NCBI GenBank assembly: GCA_963556695.1
Contig: CAUWAG010000019.1
Coordinates: 1,116,001-1,180,000 of the forward strand
DNA length: 64,000 nt
Reading direction: 5' to 3'
DNA from: Anthostomella pinea
Taxonomy: Eukaryota > Ascomycota > Sordariomycetes > Xylariales > Xylariaceae
A model generated the notes under the pieces. The model did not search any database. It saw only the letters and a list, made by a program, of their open reading frames with translations, and had not been told where the DNA came from. Positions 27,392 through 39,815 of this stretch are shown one piece after another. The position numbers and the translations under genes are program-made. Every line of letters begins with the position of its first letter. Within the stretch, counting starts at the first letter, position 1.

Positions 27392-30300
27392 GCTAAAACT
27401 CATCATAAAACGTGCTTAAGTAAAAAACATCATAATTAATACTCTAGCGTATTATATATATATAAAGAAATTTTACTTATAAAAAAGGTTTACCCGAATA
27501 TCTCGCTACTTATTGCCTTATTTTCTCGTTTGGTTACGATAGTTTTAAATCATGGATTTATTAAAATCAATATTATTTTTAATATACTTATACTGCTTTC
27601 TTTGAATACCCTTTATACGTTCTACTCTTCAATACCACGCATATTCTTTTATAAAAATAGTAAAAACTTCTTATACGTTGAAGGACTAATTGACATCTAT
27701 TAAATTTATAATCCAAAGATGCTTTCCAAATTCAAAGCGAAAATCTTAAGGTCTTTAAGCGTTAGTTTGAGTAACGACTAATTATTTATATATCTTATAA
27801 TGAATATATTAACTACTTTGTTAATATATATTACCTTATCAGGTAAAAAAGGTAAACATTCCACTTTTAAAAGATCATACGGGCTTTTTCTATTACGTAT
27901 AAGCTACTTATTTAAGCCTGTATAAAGTGTTGTAAAACTGAATAATTATTAAGAAATTATATTAATATCTTTATATTTTTATAAATATAAAAAGTATTAT
28001 ATTAAAACTCGTCTGCAAAGGCTTTTTAAAAACTATACGGCTATAAAGTTAAATTGTATTACAAATCAAGATTCTATTATTACAAAAAGTATTAAGATAT
28101 ACGAACGTATTGTCTAAGCGATATTAATAGCTATTTTTCTATAATTAATATTTTTTATTAACGAAAGCTTTAGATAAAATCTATGGTTTTCAGTTATTAA
28201 ACTTACTAATCAATAGGTTCTTAAGCTTACTTATTTACTATCAATTAAATACCTTTCGTGGAGTTTACGCTTTTAAATGAAATTAAATGTGTCTTCGAGA
28301 TTTGAATGGATTTTATTCAAAACGGCTTTTTAAAAACTTTTGCTTATAATATTAAAAAGCTTTTTTTATTGCAAATTAAATTGACTTTACACGTAAAATA
28401 AGGGGTTTAATAATATAATGCTTCTTAATGTTCTACTCTTATTTTAATATAACTTATATTATGCGTAAAAGGATCCTTTAACTATTAAGGCGTCGATTTA
28501 AAATCAAGGATAAAATATTTCACGAAGACTTATTAATAAAATGCTTTACAATCAGTTTTTGAACGCCCTCTCTTAAAGCGCTTTGTTTTTTTAAGTAAAA
28601 AAAATCTAGTAACGTTGTTTGTACGGGTATAAGTATACGTTTAGATTCTTTTTAAATAAAACTTAAAACGATTGTATGTTATTAAAGAGATTCGTATAAG
28701 GTTTATTGAATGTTTAACAGTTACATAATTTATGATTCTTTTATAATAACGTAAAGAGATATTTAAATTTTTGGATTAATCATATGATATGGTTATGTAT
28801 ATATTTGTAACCTGGTAATAATATAATTACTCGGTTTATTCCTATTTTTTCGGTTATCATAAAATTTTAATATCGTTGTTTTCGAAAAAACGTCTTTGCC
28901 AGATAGAAAAATAAGATTGAGTCTTTTTACAGACAGAAAAATAAGATTAAGTAAGTTTATACTTTCTAAAAACATTTAAATTACTATCGCTCGTTGAAGG
29001 TTATAATTTTAAAGCTTAGTGGTTTTGTTCGGTTAAATATAACGTCGCAGTGATTGTGATTCGATTTTCAAAAACCTTTTAAAAACCTCCATATTTTTTA
29101 GCGTGGCCTTTAAATAAACCATTAAATTTTTTTTTCTCGTAAACTTTTAACATTTTACACGTTTGAGAAGCTAAGTAAACTTATTTGTTAGATTATGTTT
29201 ATAGATACTTATACGCCATTAAGAGTCCTTGCTTTTATTTGAAGGGGGAGAATAAAAGGTGGCTTTTACAGGATTTTTTAATTTATTTAATGCGAAGAAC
29301 TCTGTATCATGGATCGTGGTAAGACTAGCTTTGAAAATTATAGTAAAACCTTTCAAGTTCGTTTTAATATTTATTAGAAAGGTTTTAGACGAATCGGCAT
29401 TATTAAAAGCATTTATGAAGCTTATAAAACGACGTTTGTATTATATTTATATGTCCATAATTACGAACCTTTAACGTATTAAAAAATCCGGTAATTAAAC
29501 ATGTAAGATACGTAGTCTAAAACAAGTTTTAAGTGGTTTTATTTGGATGTTAACTTAGTATGTATCATTTTTGAAAGTCTTCATTACTGTATTCATAATT
29601 ATCATAGCTTTGTTAAAACGCTTAAACTTTCATTAAAAATCTATTTATATATTTTAGATAACGTGTAACTTATTTAGCTATATTTTATTCTTTCTTATTG
29701 AGATTTCCTATACAGTATAGTTATGTAAATATAGCATAATGAGAATTAAAATGTATAACATACGTTAGAAAGCTTTATTTATTTACTTATAAATGTAAGA
29801 AAAGTTCCGCTTAACCTTTTTAATTGAGTGCGATTTTTAAAGATTCTAAATTTGTTATATTTAATATTAGGTTTCATTTATTCTCTGCCTTTTTAAGCAA
29901 TTTGTATACTTAATAATATTAATTAAATCGTATATTTGTTCGAAAAACATGATATTTCATTCCTAATCTTAGAAATGAATTGATATCCTTTGAATTTATT
30001 ATAAATACAATTTTCCACTTAAACTTTAAAGCTTTAATACGTTGAGGATTAAAAGTTGAACAAAATCTAGGAATGTTTGTTACTTTATTAATATGTATTA
30101 TATTAATGAAATTATAAAAAGTAAACAGTTCGAAAATAAACGTTTTATAAGATTTCTATTATAACGCATTTTGAACTTACTTAAGGCTACATAAATAGTT
30201 GAATAATCTTTAATAATTTAAGAATATTATATTATTAGTTCGATGTTATATTAAAATAAGCGTGAAAATATATTTAAGCATAAAATGTTATAATATAAAC

Positions 30301-32138
30301 CTTCCATTATCAAGGTAAAATTTGAAATTTACAGCTATAATATTAACTTTTGTTATAGATTATCATTTTATTACAATTAAATTTACAATAGTGGGCAATT
30401 TGGTTATTTAAATAATAGTATTGATTATAATTATTATGATTTGTACGGTTTCCAATGAAAGCTTTAAACGTATATTTATTTCTTTTACTCATCAAGTTTA
30501 GTAATAAGTAGTTTTTATAAGTAAAAATATTTTTTTTAATGCCTTTTGTTTAGTTTACATTCGGAAGTAGACTTAACGCTCTTTTTTATTTAAGATAAAC
30601 CAATGTTGTTAAAAAGAGGGGTTTAAAAGTTTTACTTTAAGTTTTATAGAAGTTTATATTTATTAATCAAAATATATTTTATACATAGATTAAGCCATTT
30701 AATAATGTAAATAATACAAATATACATGTTTATAACCTTGTAATACCAGTTATATTATCCGTATAGAATCGTCCAATTTTCAAGCATTTTGTGGAAAGTG
30801 CAGGTGAAAGTTTTAAAAATCCTTTTTTCAAATATTATATTATTTGTTGTTACTTTTGCTTTTTATAAATAGCATTTATAGCACTTTTAACCCGTCAACA
30901 TGTTCTAACAAAGTTTTTTATATTAAGTATTTTATGACTTTCATTTACAAGCGTTTTTAAAGCGTTCTTTTTGTTAAACGTTTAATCGTTATCGATAACG
31001 CTATTATCTCAGCTATAAAACCTTTTTTCCCCAATAAAATTACGATTACATTTTTGAAAAGGTTATATAGTTTTTATAAGATCCTTTCACGTTTATTAAA
31101 AAAACTATTGATAATTAAATATTTATTTATTATAGCCTTTAGTTCATAATTAGTTAAGGCTTCAATTGCAAATATTATGATTAACTGAAGCAATTCAACC
31201 CAGTTATATTGATTAATCTCATACTTACAAAAACCTATAAACTGTACTTAAACTTATTACGGTGGGTTTCATTTAATTACCCTTTTAGTATAATCAAATT
31301 TAAACTAGTAAAAAAATCTTTACTACTTTAATACATAAAAGATAACAGTTTTATAGAAAATACATCTTTATTTTATTCTATTTTATTCGTTATTTAAAAT
31401 TGACCTTTAAAGAGGTCTGTTTTCAATTCCCAATTTAACGTTTTCAATAGTTTTACGAACCTTAAAATATGTTAAGCTATTTTTTTAGCTAGTAAATTAC
31501 GTTTAAACGCTTGATACCGTATATAATTTAAATTAATTCAAAGATTTGAACTCTTTTTGTAATATTAAAGGTTATGTTATAAATAGACCTTTTAAAAAGC
31601 GTTAATATTTTCAAACGTTTAAATTAGATATTGAAAATCGCTTTACGAATATATCACCCTTTAAGCTATTTTTCAGCTAATTGAATAACTACTTATAATT
31701 ACATATGTTAACTATAAAACCTTTTATTTCATAGTACTAAAAGTTATCTTACAAATCGACCGTAAAGAAATAACTGTCTCTAAAGGTTATATATCGACGT
31801 TAAAATATTTATGTATAAATTGAATCCGATAAGTTAAATGCGATAATAAAAACACATAATAAATTGAGAATTCAAGTTTTATAATATTACATATTTTATA
31901 AAATGATGTTGTTTTATTTTATCGAGTCATTTTATTTTGTAACCATAGGTGGTTTACATATAATAAGACTAAATGTTTAATAATAATAAAGAAGAGTAAA
32001 TAATATAAAGTCTATACTTTTAAGGTTAAAATAGTAACTAAAAAACAATTTGCTAATATAGCTTTCAGCTTTAATTTGTGTTTGTACTAGGTATTAATTA
32101 CGTAGTTAAAGATGTTTTTTTTATAAATTATTTAAATC

Positions 32139-32334
32139 TGTGGCGGTCCAGCGCCTGTATCCACATGGTTGGATGCTGAGTCATCGGGTCACGTGTAGAT
32201 TAGATAAGGAAGGAAACCACAATATTTGCTGCAGCCATTCGTGTGCACTCACACCTGGTTTCCTTTCCTTTCTCACCTTGTTATTTTGGGAATACAACAC
32301 CAGATTCCACCACAACGCCGCAGGCATTGTGACA
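32139..32334. mobile_element. Putative solo LTR A, 196 bp
   Basis: A GC-balanced island with sharp edges, from TGTGGCGGTCC to CATTGTGACA, the TG...CA ends typical of LTRs. It is homologous, in the opposite orientation, to the island at 42388-42580. Shared blocks in order are CGGTCCA, a CGTGTAGATTAGATAAGGA stretch, a CCTTTCTCACCTTGTTATTT stretch, and CGCCGCAGGCAT near the end. No clear target duplication is visible. A 73-codon frame across it is not a gene. Confidence 0.65.
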
Positions 32335-35300
32335 CTTTTAAGCCTTTTTAGGCGCTTTTAAAATCTTATTGTTTTAGTTTAAATTTTCAAGTTTTCTTTT
32401 TAAGTTCTGGTTTTTTTGATCTTTCTACTATCAGTTAACGTGATTTATATTAATTTTAGGTTTGAAGCTTTTTTAAGTCTTTTTACAAGCAAGTAGTTTT
32501 AACGATTAATTCAAGGCATAAACGGTTAGAAGCTTTAACACTCAAAATAATATTAACATACATATAAATAAAACACGAAATATTGATCATAGTTTATTGA
32601 ATTTTAATAACCGTATAAATACTTATATAAAAGAATTCCCCGTTAAAGCAGCTTAATAACTTTTGGGGTTTTACATAACTTTTAATCAAACAAAGCAATG
32701 CAAAGCGATAGCTACCGGTTAGAAAAAAAATTATACAAAAAACGTGCCGGTAAAACTATTTGTAAAACTTTTTCTATATTATATATAACAATAATAACGT
32801 TATTACATATATGAAACATTGAAAAGTTCGGATTTTTTTAAGTTCTTTCCTCGTGTAAGTTTACGCCCCATATTTACCGGGTATTCCTTTTTGAATAATT
32901 ATTAAATAATTATGTAAATGTATTTTATATATTTATTTTGTACGTATAACTATACATTATATTGTTAAGTATTTATCTGTGTTAGTTATCGTCCAATCAT
33001 ACATATCATCGACTTTTATTAACGTTGAATGTTATTTTCTGGTAAGTTAAGGTTTTTTATATATTTTTTATAAGCGCTCATTGTTTCTATGCTTTGGGAT
33101 TCATATTTCGATATATACTGAAAACCGTTTGAAAATCCTTAACTTTCAAGCTTAACCCTAAGAGTTATTATGAATTTATTACTTAGAAGTAAATAAAGCT
33201 ATAATAAACTTTATGTAATATATAAAGGTAAGAAAAGCCAAACGAATCATAACTCAATATATCGACGATTGATTTAGTCTCTATATAACGATGGTTAATA
33301 AAAAATCCGCGGCTTTTAATAATAAACTTTTCTACAACCTCTTTTCTTTTCTAGTTAGGCTTATAAAAACTATTTTAATTTTTACAATTTAAACTAGTAC
33401 CAAATATGTTAAAGCTCTTTCCGTTCAATAAAGTATATAATTATAAATTAAGTACTTTAAATAAATTACATGAATATTATTTATTTTCAAAGAGGCTATT
33501 TGATAATATATATACGTATAATCATACCTCATCTTGGAATCAATATCGATATTATTAAAAAAACGAGTTTATGAAGTAAAATGTGAACAAAGCTTTGTTT
33601 ATTTTTATACTCTTTAAGCGAAAAAGTTTCATTATTTATTTGTGAGTATTAATTCTAACAACGTATGAACGATTAATTTTTATACATTATTAACGTGGTA
33701 TTATTGAACGTAATCACTTTATGTAAAATTAAGATTTTAGCCATATAATTGATTTTAATTATTGCCTTTCATTATTATTATGTCAAGTCTTTTAAATTTC
33801 CTAGCAATCAGTAGAATTTTAAACCTCTTGTCATTCTTTCCCATTTTTATACCGAGCTTCATTCTAAGCCTTAGCTTCAATTTATGTAAAACAAATCACG
33901 ACATGTTATTTCCGTAGTAATATTTTCTTTTGCAAATCGACGTATTTTGAAGGCTTAAAAAATTTATGAGCTGATTTTAACAGGTCTGTTTGAATAAGTT
34001 TAATCGATCCTTTTATTTATAAAAAAAAGTCGAAAATAATAATAAGAAGCTAATTTTGTAATTGCTAGGCAAAATCCTAAAATATTTCTAATTTAAATGT
34101 ATGAAGTTAAGCGTTAAAAGACGATTTTTAAGACCTGTATTTCTTATAGATCTTTATTAAAGTTAAAACTGAGTAATTTACTTAGTATACTTTTAATAAC
34201 ATATGCATTAAGCTTATTAAAGATCTTAACGGGGAAAAAAAATTTAATCATTAAATATTATTTACATTGCAAGGAAAGATGTTTTGGAGTAAAGGTTTAT
34301 TACGATTTATGCTCGAATTGTTTTATATTTAATTCCGGTACAAGGCGCAACGACGTTCATTTTATGTTTAATACTAACAAAATAAACTTTAAATCCGTTT
34401 TGACCGATTCGTTAGAACTAACGCAGACGGAAAGAACAACAACATTTCGAATTTATTACTTTATCGAATTACAGCAAATCTGAAAGTAATAATAATTTTA
34501 TAGAGGGTTTTTTTTAAATACGGTAGTTGAATATAAAGACTTTTAATAACTAATGAAAAACTTAGACATCATTATTTTTGGGCTTAGTAGGAACTAAAAA
34601 TAAAAAGCTTCATACAGAAACTTTACCGTACCACGTGCGAAGATATTAAAATAATTCGAATCTTTTAAAAGTTAATTATTTAAGTTGTAATGCTTTTTAG
34701 ATCAATTATAAAGAAAATTAATTAACCATTTAAAACTTATATACTAATAATTTATATTCTATCGTACGAGGTTAATGAAAATAATAAAGTGAAGCCGGAT
34801 GTTAAGAAAGTAGTAATTTAATCATTAATTAATTATTAAATAATTTTTCACAGTTTACTATTAGTCCAACGCTTAATTCAACCTAATATATTCAATCAAC
34901 GGTTAAATTAGAATCACTGTAACTAATTAAAGTTTCAACGAAAACTGATCACGCAACTATAAACTATGCTTATATATAGGGAAAAAATGGTTTAAATTTA
35001 CCCTTATAATTTAAGTAATTTAAATAGATAACAATATCTTTATTACTTTAAAACGAGTAACGTAAGATTATTATATTTCTGTCTGGGTTCCTTTGATCCG
35101 TTATATAAACCTGTTTTTAAAATGCATTGAATTTTAAAAGTTTTAATTTAATGTTTTAAGTCATCTATTAAAAATTTGAATGCTTCAACCCATCCTTTTA
35201 GTTAATTAATTCGTTTTACACGATTAATAACGTATATAGTATAAACTAAATAACAATAACATTATTTTATTTTTATCTAACAGGTTTTAACCGATTCTGT

Positions 35301-36492
35301 TGGATTATCATAAAATAAACTGTTTAAATTGTAGCAAATAAAAACATATCTTGTCAATTTCGTTATTTATATATTTTTTATCAAGAATTATTATAGTAAA
35401 CTTATCAACTAAATGAAAAACAATAACGTATTATTTTTTAGTTCTCGGTCAGTTTTACTATGTTTACCTTGTTCCTTTAAACTCTTTATAATGTATTTCT
35501 TAACAGTCAGGCTTTTCTGGAAATCTTTAAAATCGATATTTCTTTCACCATTTTATTCGCAGTTAATATAGTATATTTATATAAATCGATATTACATTAA
35601 TATATAGTTAATAACGTAACTTTATTAGTATATTATATTGGTGTCTACTCGTACTTTTTCAAAAGGTTGAATATGAAGTTTTGATTTTTACTATAATTCA
35701 TAACTGACTTAAATAGAACACGACGTAGTAGTTATTTAAAAATAGCCTAATATAATTTACGTCGTACATTTTCATTAATAAAATAAACAAAATATTATTT
35801 ACGTACTATAACGATTTTTAAGCTAATTGCCTTTTAAGTCGATAACCTTTAAGGCTGCTTTTATTAACTGATGTTTTCAAACTCGATACGGTAAAGCTTA
35901 TATTTAACCGGTTAATTTTAAAAGTAAATCCGTATCTACCCTAAAATTCAAAGGTTCGATTTTAAATAAGAACATTTTTTACTTTTCTTTCTTTCTTCCA
36001 AAATCCCGTACTTAACTTACAGCCCCGGTGTTTAAATGCAAGGAAAAAGAAACTTTACCAAAAAACACATTTGGTATATACCTTAAAGCACTAACGTTCA
36101 AACTTGAATAAATATGGTATTTTTCTTTTTTTAATGGAGAAATAAATCATTTACTTTAAAACCCCGGAATCGTAAACCGGATAAAAGCCACTGTTTATTC
36201 ATTTAAAAGATTAACCTCAACATACTAGCGTTTAAATTTAAATAAAACCGATTTTTGTGTGGAAAAAGTAGTTACCTTATAAAGATTTGCACTTTGGAGC
36301 TTAAACAATTACATATCTACTTGAGAAACTTAAAACATAAATTTGAATTTAAGCCTATTTTTTATTAAAAAGCCTTATTCTAAAATTATTAATATCAGCG
36401 ATTAATAAAATCTATTACCGAGTGTTTTACTTAATTCTAATAGTTATTAAAGAAATAAGTAAGATAAAGATCGTTAATATATAATACAAAAT

Positions 36493-36693
36493 TGTTGGAT
36501 CCATGTGATTCCACAGTCAAACCATCCATACAGAACCCACATGTATGATTAGATAAGAGATTAGATACCGGATTGTGAGGTCACTTAGCCAGACCTGCAG
36601 GTCCAGGTAGACTTCCAGTCCAACCATCAGCAACATCATGACCTTGACCCCATACTCGAGTATTATGATTCATTGTTCAACCCTGTTTCTACA
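36493..36693. mobile_element. Putative solo LTR B, 201 bp
   Basis: A GC-balanced island starting TGTTGGATCC and ending TTTCTACA, in AT-rich DNA. Flanking pentamers AAAAT and AAAAG agree at four of five positions, compatible with a 5-bp target duplication. TGTTGG...ACA ends are common in Ty1/copia-type LTRs (family knowledge). It shares only a short GATTAGATAAG motif with islands A and D, so it is probably a different family. Confidence 0.5.
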
Positions 36694-37067
36694 AAAAGGT
36701 TTATTTAATTAGTTAAATATTTAATTTACGTAAGGTAATAATTCAATTATTAATGCATTATGAATTAGTTCCTTTGAAACTGTACTTAGTTAAAACCTTG
36801 ATTAAACTATAAAAAGTAGTTGATTTATAAATTAACACTAACTAAATTAAATACTTAAACGGCTATGAAAACTACAAATTATAATAATGAATTTCAAATT
36901 AAATAACTTCAACGGTTTTTAAAATATTAAAAGTTAATAGGATATTTAGTAACTATGATTAACATAACAAAAGTCTAAATTCAAAATTTGATTTGTAACC
37001 TAAATATATGCTCTAGGTATTGCTTAAAACCGCCTTGTTATATTTTTATTTTTAATCTTTAAAAGTT

Positions 37068-37262
37068 ACATCACGGGGTTTATAACGGTTGTTAATCGAT
37101 TATTAATTAAATTCAACTAGGATTAAATATATCCCTATTTAAAATACCGACGCCGATACCGATGATAATCGCCAGCCGATCTATCTGATATATCGCTTCG
37201 TACCGGTAACAAAACAATTCTGATTCCTACGTTAAATTGTTCCTATAAATTTAAACTATAAA
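37068..37262 (-). repeat. Dispersed CGG-cored repeat, copy 3
   Basis: Reverse-complement copy of the repeat at 250-450. Its minus strand reads GTTACCGGTACGAAGCG, then CAGATAGATCGGCTGGCGAT, then ATCATCGGTATCGGCGTCGG, and continues to ACCGTTATAAACCCCGT as in copy 1. Confidence 0.7.
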
Positions 37263-37954
37263 CCGATTTTTGTAATTCTATATCTAAATTTTAATATATA
37301 ACCCTGCACTATTTATTACTATAACTTTTGATAACCAGTAATTTCTACAACTTATATAATTTAATAATTTACCTTTTTATATCGTTCTATAACTTATCGG
37401 CTTAAAAATTTTCGTATTTTTATATCATACGATTAATATATATAGGTTTACTTTTTAACACGGTAAATACTATATGTCTTTTTAAAATGTTTAACGAAGT
37501 GTTTTTCGTAAAATTTTCTTCGCCTTTTAGTGCCGTCAAAATTAATAAATAAAACCAGTAATCGGCATATTAAATGATAAACCATATTAAGAATATCTCG
37601 TTCGAGTAAATACGGGCTAATAAATTTACGTTAAGATCTTGATTATCACTTAATCGTCATATAAAATATAATTAGTAATATTTATAATAATATTTTAGAG
37701 TAAAAAAAACCGGCCGTTCTATACGCGTTGAATAACTTTTTTATTAAAATTAACTAAGCTTAAAATTTAATAATTCCGTCGGTAAAACCTCAATAAATCT
37801 TATAGTAGCTTTAAAATTATTTTTTTTTTTAAAGCGTAACGCGACTTTAATAATTTCTTTAACCATCCAATATGCTTATATCCCTTTTACGCCGTTAACA
37901 ATGACTATTACAAACCATATATTCACTTAAATTTATTTTATACGTTTATTTATA

Positions 37955-39813
37955 ACGTAGCTGACAAGCGAGTTGGCATTACAAGCGTGTTGGCACTTGT
38001 CATGAACTTTCTAACCAACACAATTCAAACCATTATATCTCTATCAACAACAATGGCACCGCGTTATAACGAATCAGACTCATAGCTAGCTGTCCAGGCT
38101 AAATGATGCGACCCTCATATTACTATATTTCAGTTTATAAAAGTCTTTAATATCACTCGTTCCACTCTGAGTAATAAAATCAAAGGAATGCCATCATGAC
38201 GCGACAACATGCCCAATACTTTGAAATTTATGGTTTCTTAAGAGAATGCCATTCTTTTCTTCATTCTCGACCTGGATGCGCGAGTATTTCTACCCCGGCA
38301 CAGTTATGTTGAAGATATGGCAAATCAATCGCTGGTAGCGCGTGAGACTAGACACGTCAGAAAGAACTGGACGTAGAACTTCATCAAACGTACACCAGGC
38401 CTTTGAACGCATTTTTGTTAGAAAATAGACTATCAGAGGGTCTTAAATAAAGATCCAGACGCGTATTGCGCGTGGTTTTGCCAAATTGTGGCAGTAATCG
38501 CAAAACATGGCATCCAAGATGCAGATATTATAACTTTGATGAGACTGGGTTTATGATAGGCATTATTGGATCCGGCATGGTCATTATAAGCGCCAAAAGA
38601 CGTGACAGGCCTAGACAAGCTCAGCAAGGCAACAGGGAATGGTCTACAGTAATTTCTGTTATTAATGCTAATGGTTGGGTGGTCCCGCCATTCATCATTT
38701 TATAGGGCAAAACCCACCTCGCGTCATGATATCGCGACATAACATTACCAGGCGATTAGAAGGTAGCCGTGTCTGACAACGGGTGGACTACGAACGAGAT
38801 TAGTTTGGAATGGATTCAGCATTTTGACCAGTATACCAGACCGCGTATGACCGCTGATAAACACCTCCTCATCCTAGATGGCCACGAAAGCCACTATTCC
38901 CAGGTCTTTAAGAATTATTGTCATAATAATGGTATTATTACCTTTTGTATGCATACCCATTCATTACACAGGCTCCAGCCTTTAGATATCAGTTGTTTTA
39001 ACCCGCTCAAACAAGCTTACAGTCGCATGATTAAGGATCTCATCTGGTGTCATATAACCCATGTTTCAAAGGAGGACTTCCTTACAGCGTTTTGTGAAGC
39101 ACATAATGCTGTTATGACGCCAGGAAACATCCGAACAGGTTTTAGTGCCACTAGGCTTGTTCCTTTTAATCCAGAAAGTGTTATTTTAAAGCTGGATGCT
39201 GTCGTCATTGTACAAATACCGTTGCTAGACCCCAATCTGCCACCCACTATTTGGACTTCAAAGACGCCTACCACCATTAACAAAGCGGTAAACCAATCGG
39301 TTCATATCCAGAATCGAGTCAGAAACCACCAGGGAAGCTCACCTATATCAATATTGATGCATTGAGCTCATTTTTAAAGGCTACATACAGTCTTATGCAC
39401 AATGTCATTTTGGTTGATTCCTGGGTCCGCGAGCTTGAGGAGGCTAATCACTTATTAAGTAAACACCAGAGAACAAAAAACAAACGTCTAGTAAAAGAAG
39501 GAATACTTTCTATTAAAAATATAATAGATCTTTAGGCTGCAAAGGATGGTGCTGAGTTGGCAAGACAGGAAATGGGTAAAGGTAGTTGTTATCTGAGGAG
39601 GGCAGCAGCGCGTGAGCAACGTTATGGCGTTTGCGGCATTACTGGCCATAATGCACGAACTTGTACAATAGAGATAGAAACGTCTGAAGCAAAAGAATCC
39701 GATTGATTAGATTGAATTAAATGCGTTGTGATTAAGTTGTTTGACATGGCAGTTAGGAGGTTGGTACGAAGTTGCCGTTTGCTTGTGAATTGCCGCTCGC
39801 TTGTCATCTACGT
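37955..39813 (+). mobile_element. Fot1/pogo-type transposon, moderately RIPed copy
   Basis: Third copy of the 1.86-kb element, 1859 bp long, in the opposite orientation to the other two. TA dinucleotides flank it at 37953-37954 and 39814-39815. The left inverted repeat is nearly unchanged (ACGTAGCTGACAAGCGAGTT). The right one is more diverged. Composition is intermediate between the other two copies, with scattered C-to-T and G-to-A changes, so it was inserted or mutated later than the copy at 9936. Confidence 0.93.
38053..39706 (+). pseudogene. Decayed Fot1/pogo DDE transposase
   Basis: Recognisable over its whole length from MAPRYNESD at 38053. Two large open pieces remain (38466-38705 and 38769-39365), carrying YNFDETGF, LLILDGHESHY and LQPLDISCF, so all three catalytic acidic residues survive. 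Breaks seen against the near-intact copy are: TAG at 38083 in place of a Gln codon; a single-base deletion just before the FDETG block near 38530; TAG in place of Gln at about 38703; and another single-base deletion near 39350. The C-terminal TAG (39533-39535) and the zinc-knuckle region beyond it (to 39706) are also present. It is not functional. Confidence 0.9.
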
Positions 39814-39815
39814 TA

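Larger units (their letters stand above)
11797..37952. other. AT-rich RIP-degraded block, central part
   Basis: About 26 kb with no supportable gene. Base composition and dinucleotide bias match the left part. Recognisable contents are decayed dispersed repeats (listed separately), a C-rich oddity at 27374-27391, and two short GC-richer islands at 32139-32334 and 36493-36693 that look like solo LTRs. Open frames of 60-92 codons (for example at 15889, 22659, 26937 and 29259) are Ile/Leu/Phe/Lys-rich and match the chance expectation for AT-rich DNA. No transposon protein domain could be read through the mutations. Confidence 0.8.

Noticed and set aside
26990..29420. Weak similarity between 26990-27110 and 29300-29420, suggesting another decayed repeat
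   Set aside because: The matches are mostly A/T-rich words and may be chance; no core motif supports homology.
32139..32334. Islands A-D as MITEs with terminal inverted repeats
   Set aside because: The inverted similarity of the ends is short and imperfect, while TG...CA ends and 5-bp duplications fit LTRs better.
32140..32361. A 73-codon open frame across island A as a small gene
   Set aside because: The same sequence recurs inverted at 42388-42580 with LTR-like ends, so it is a mobile-element remnant.
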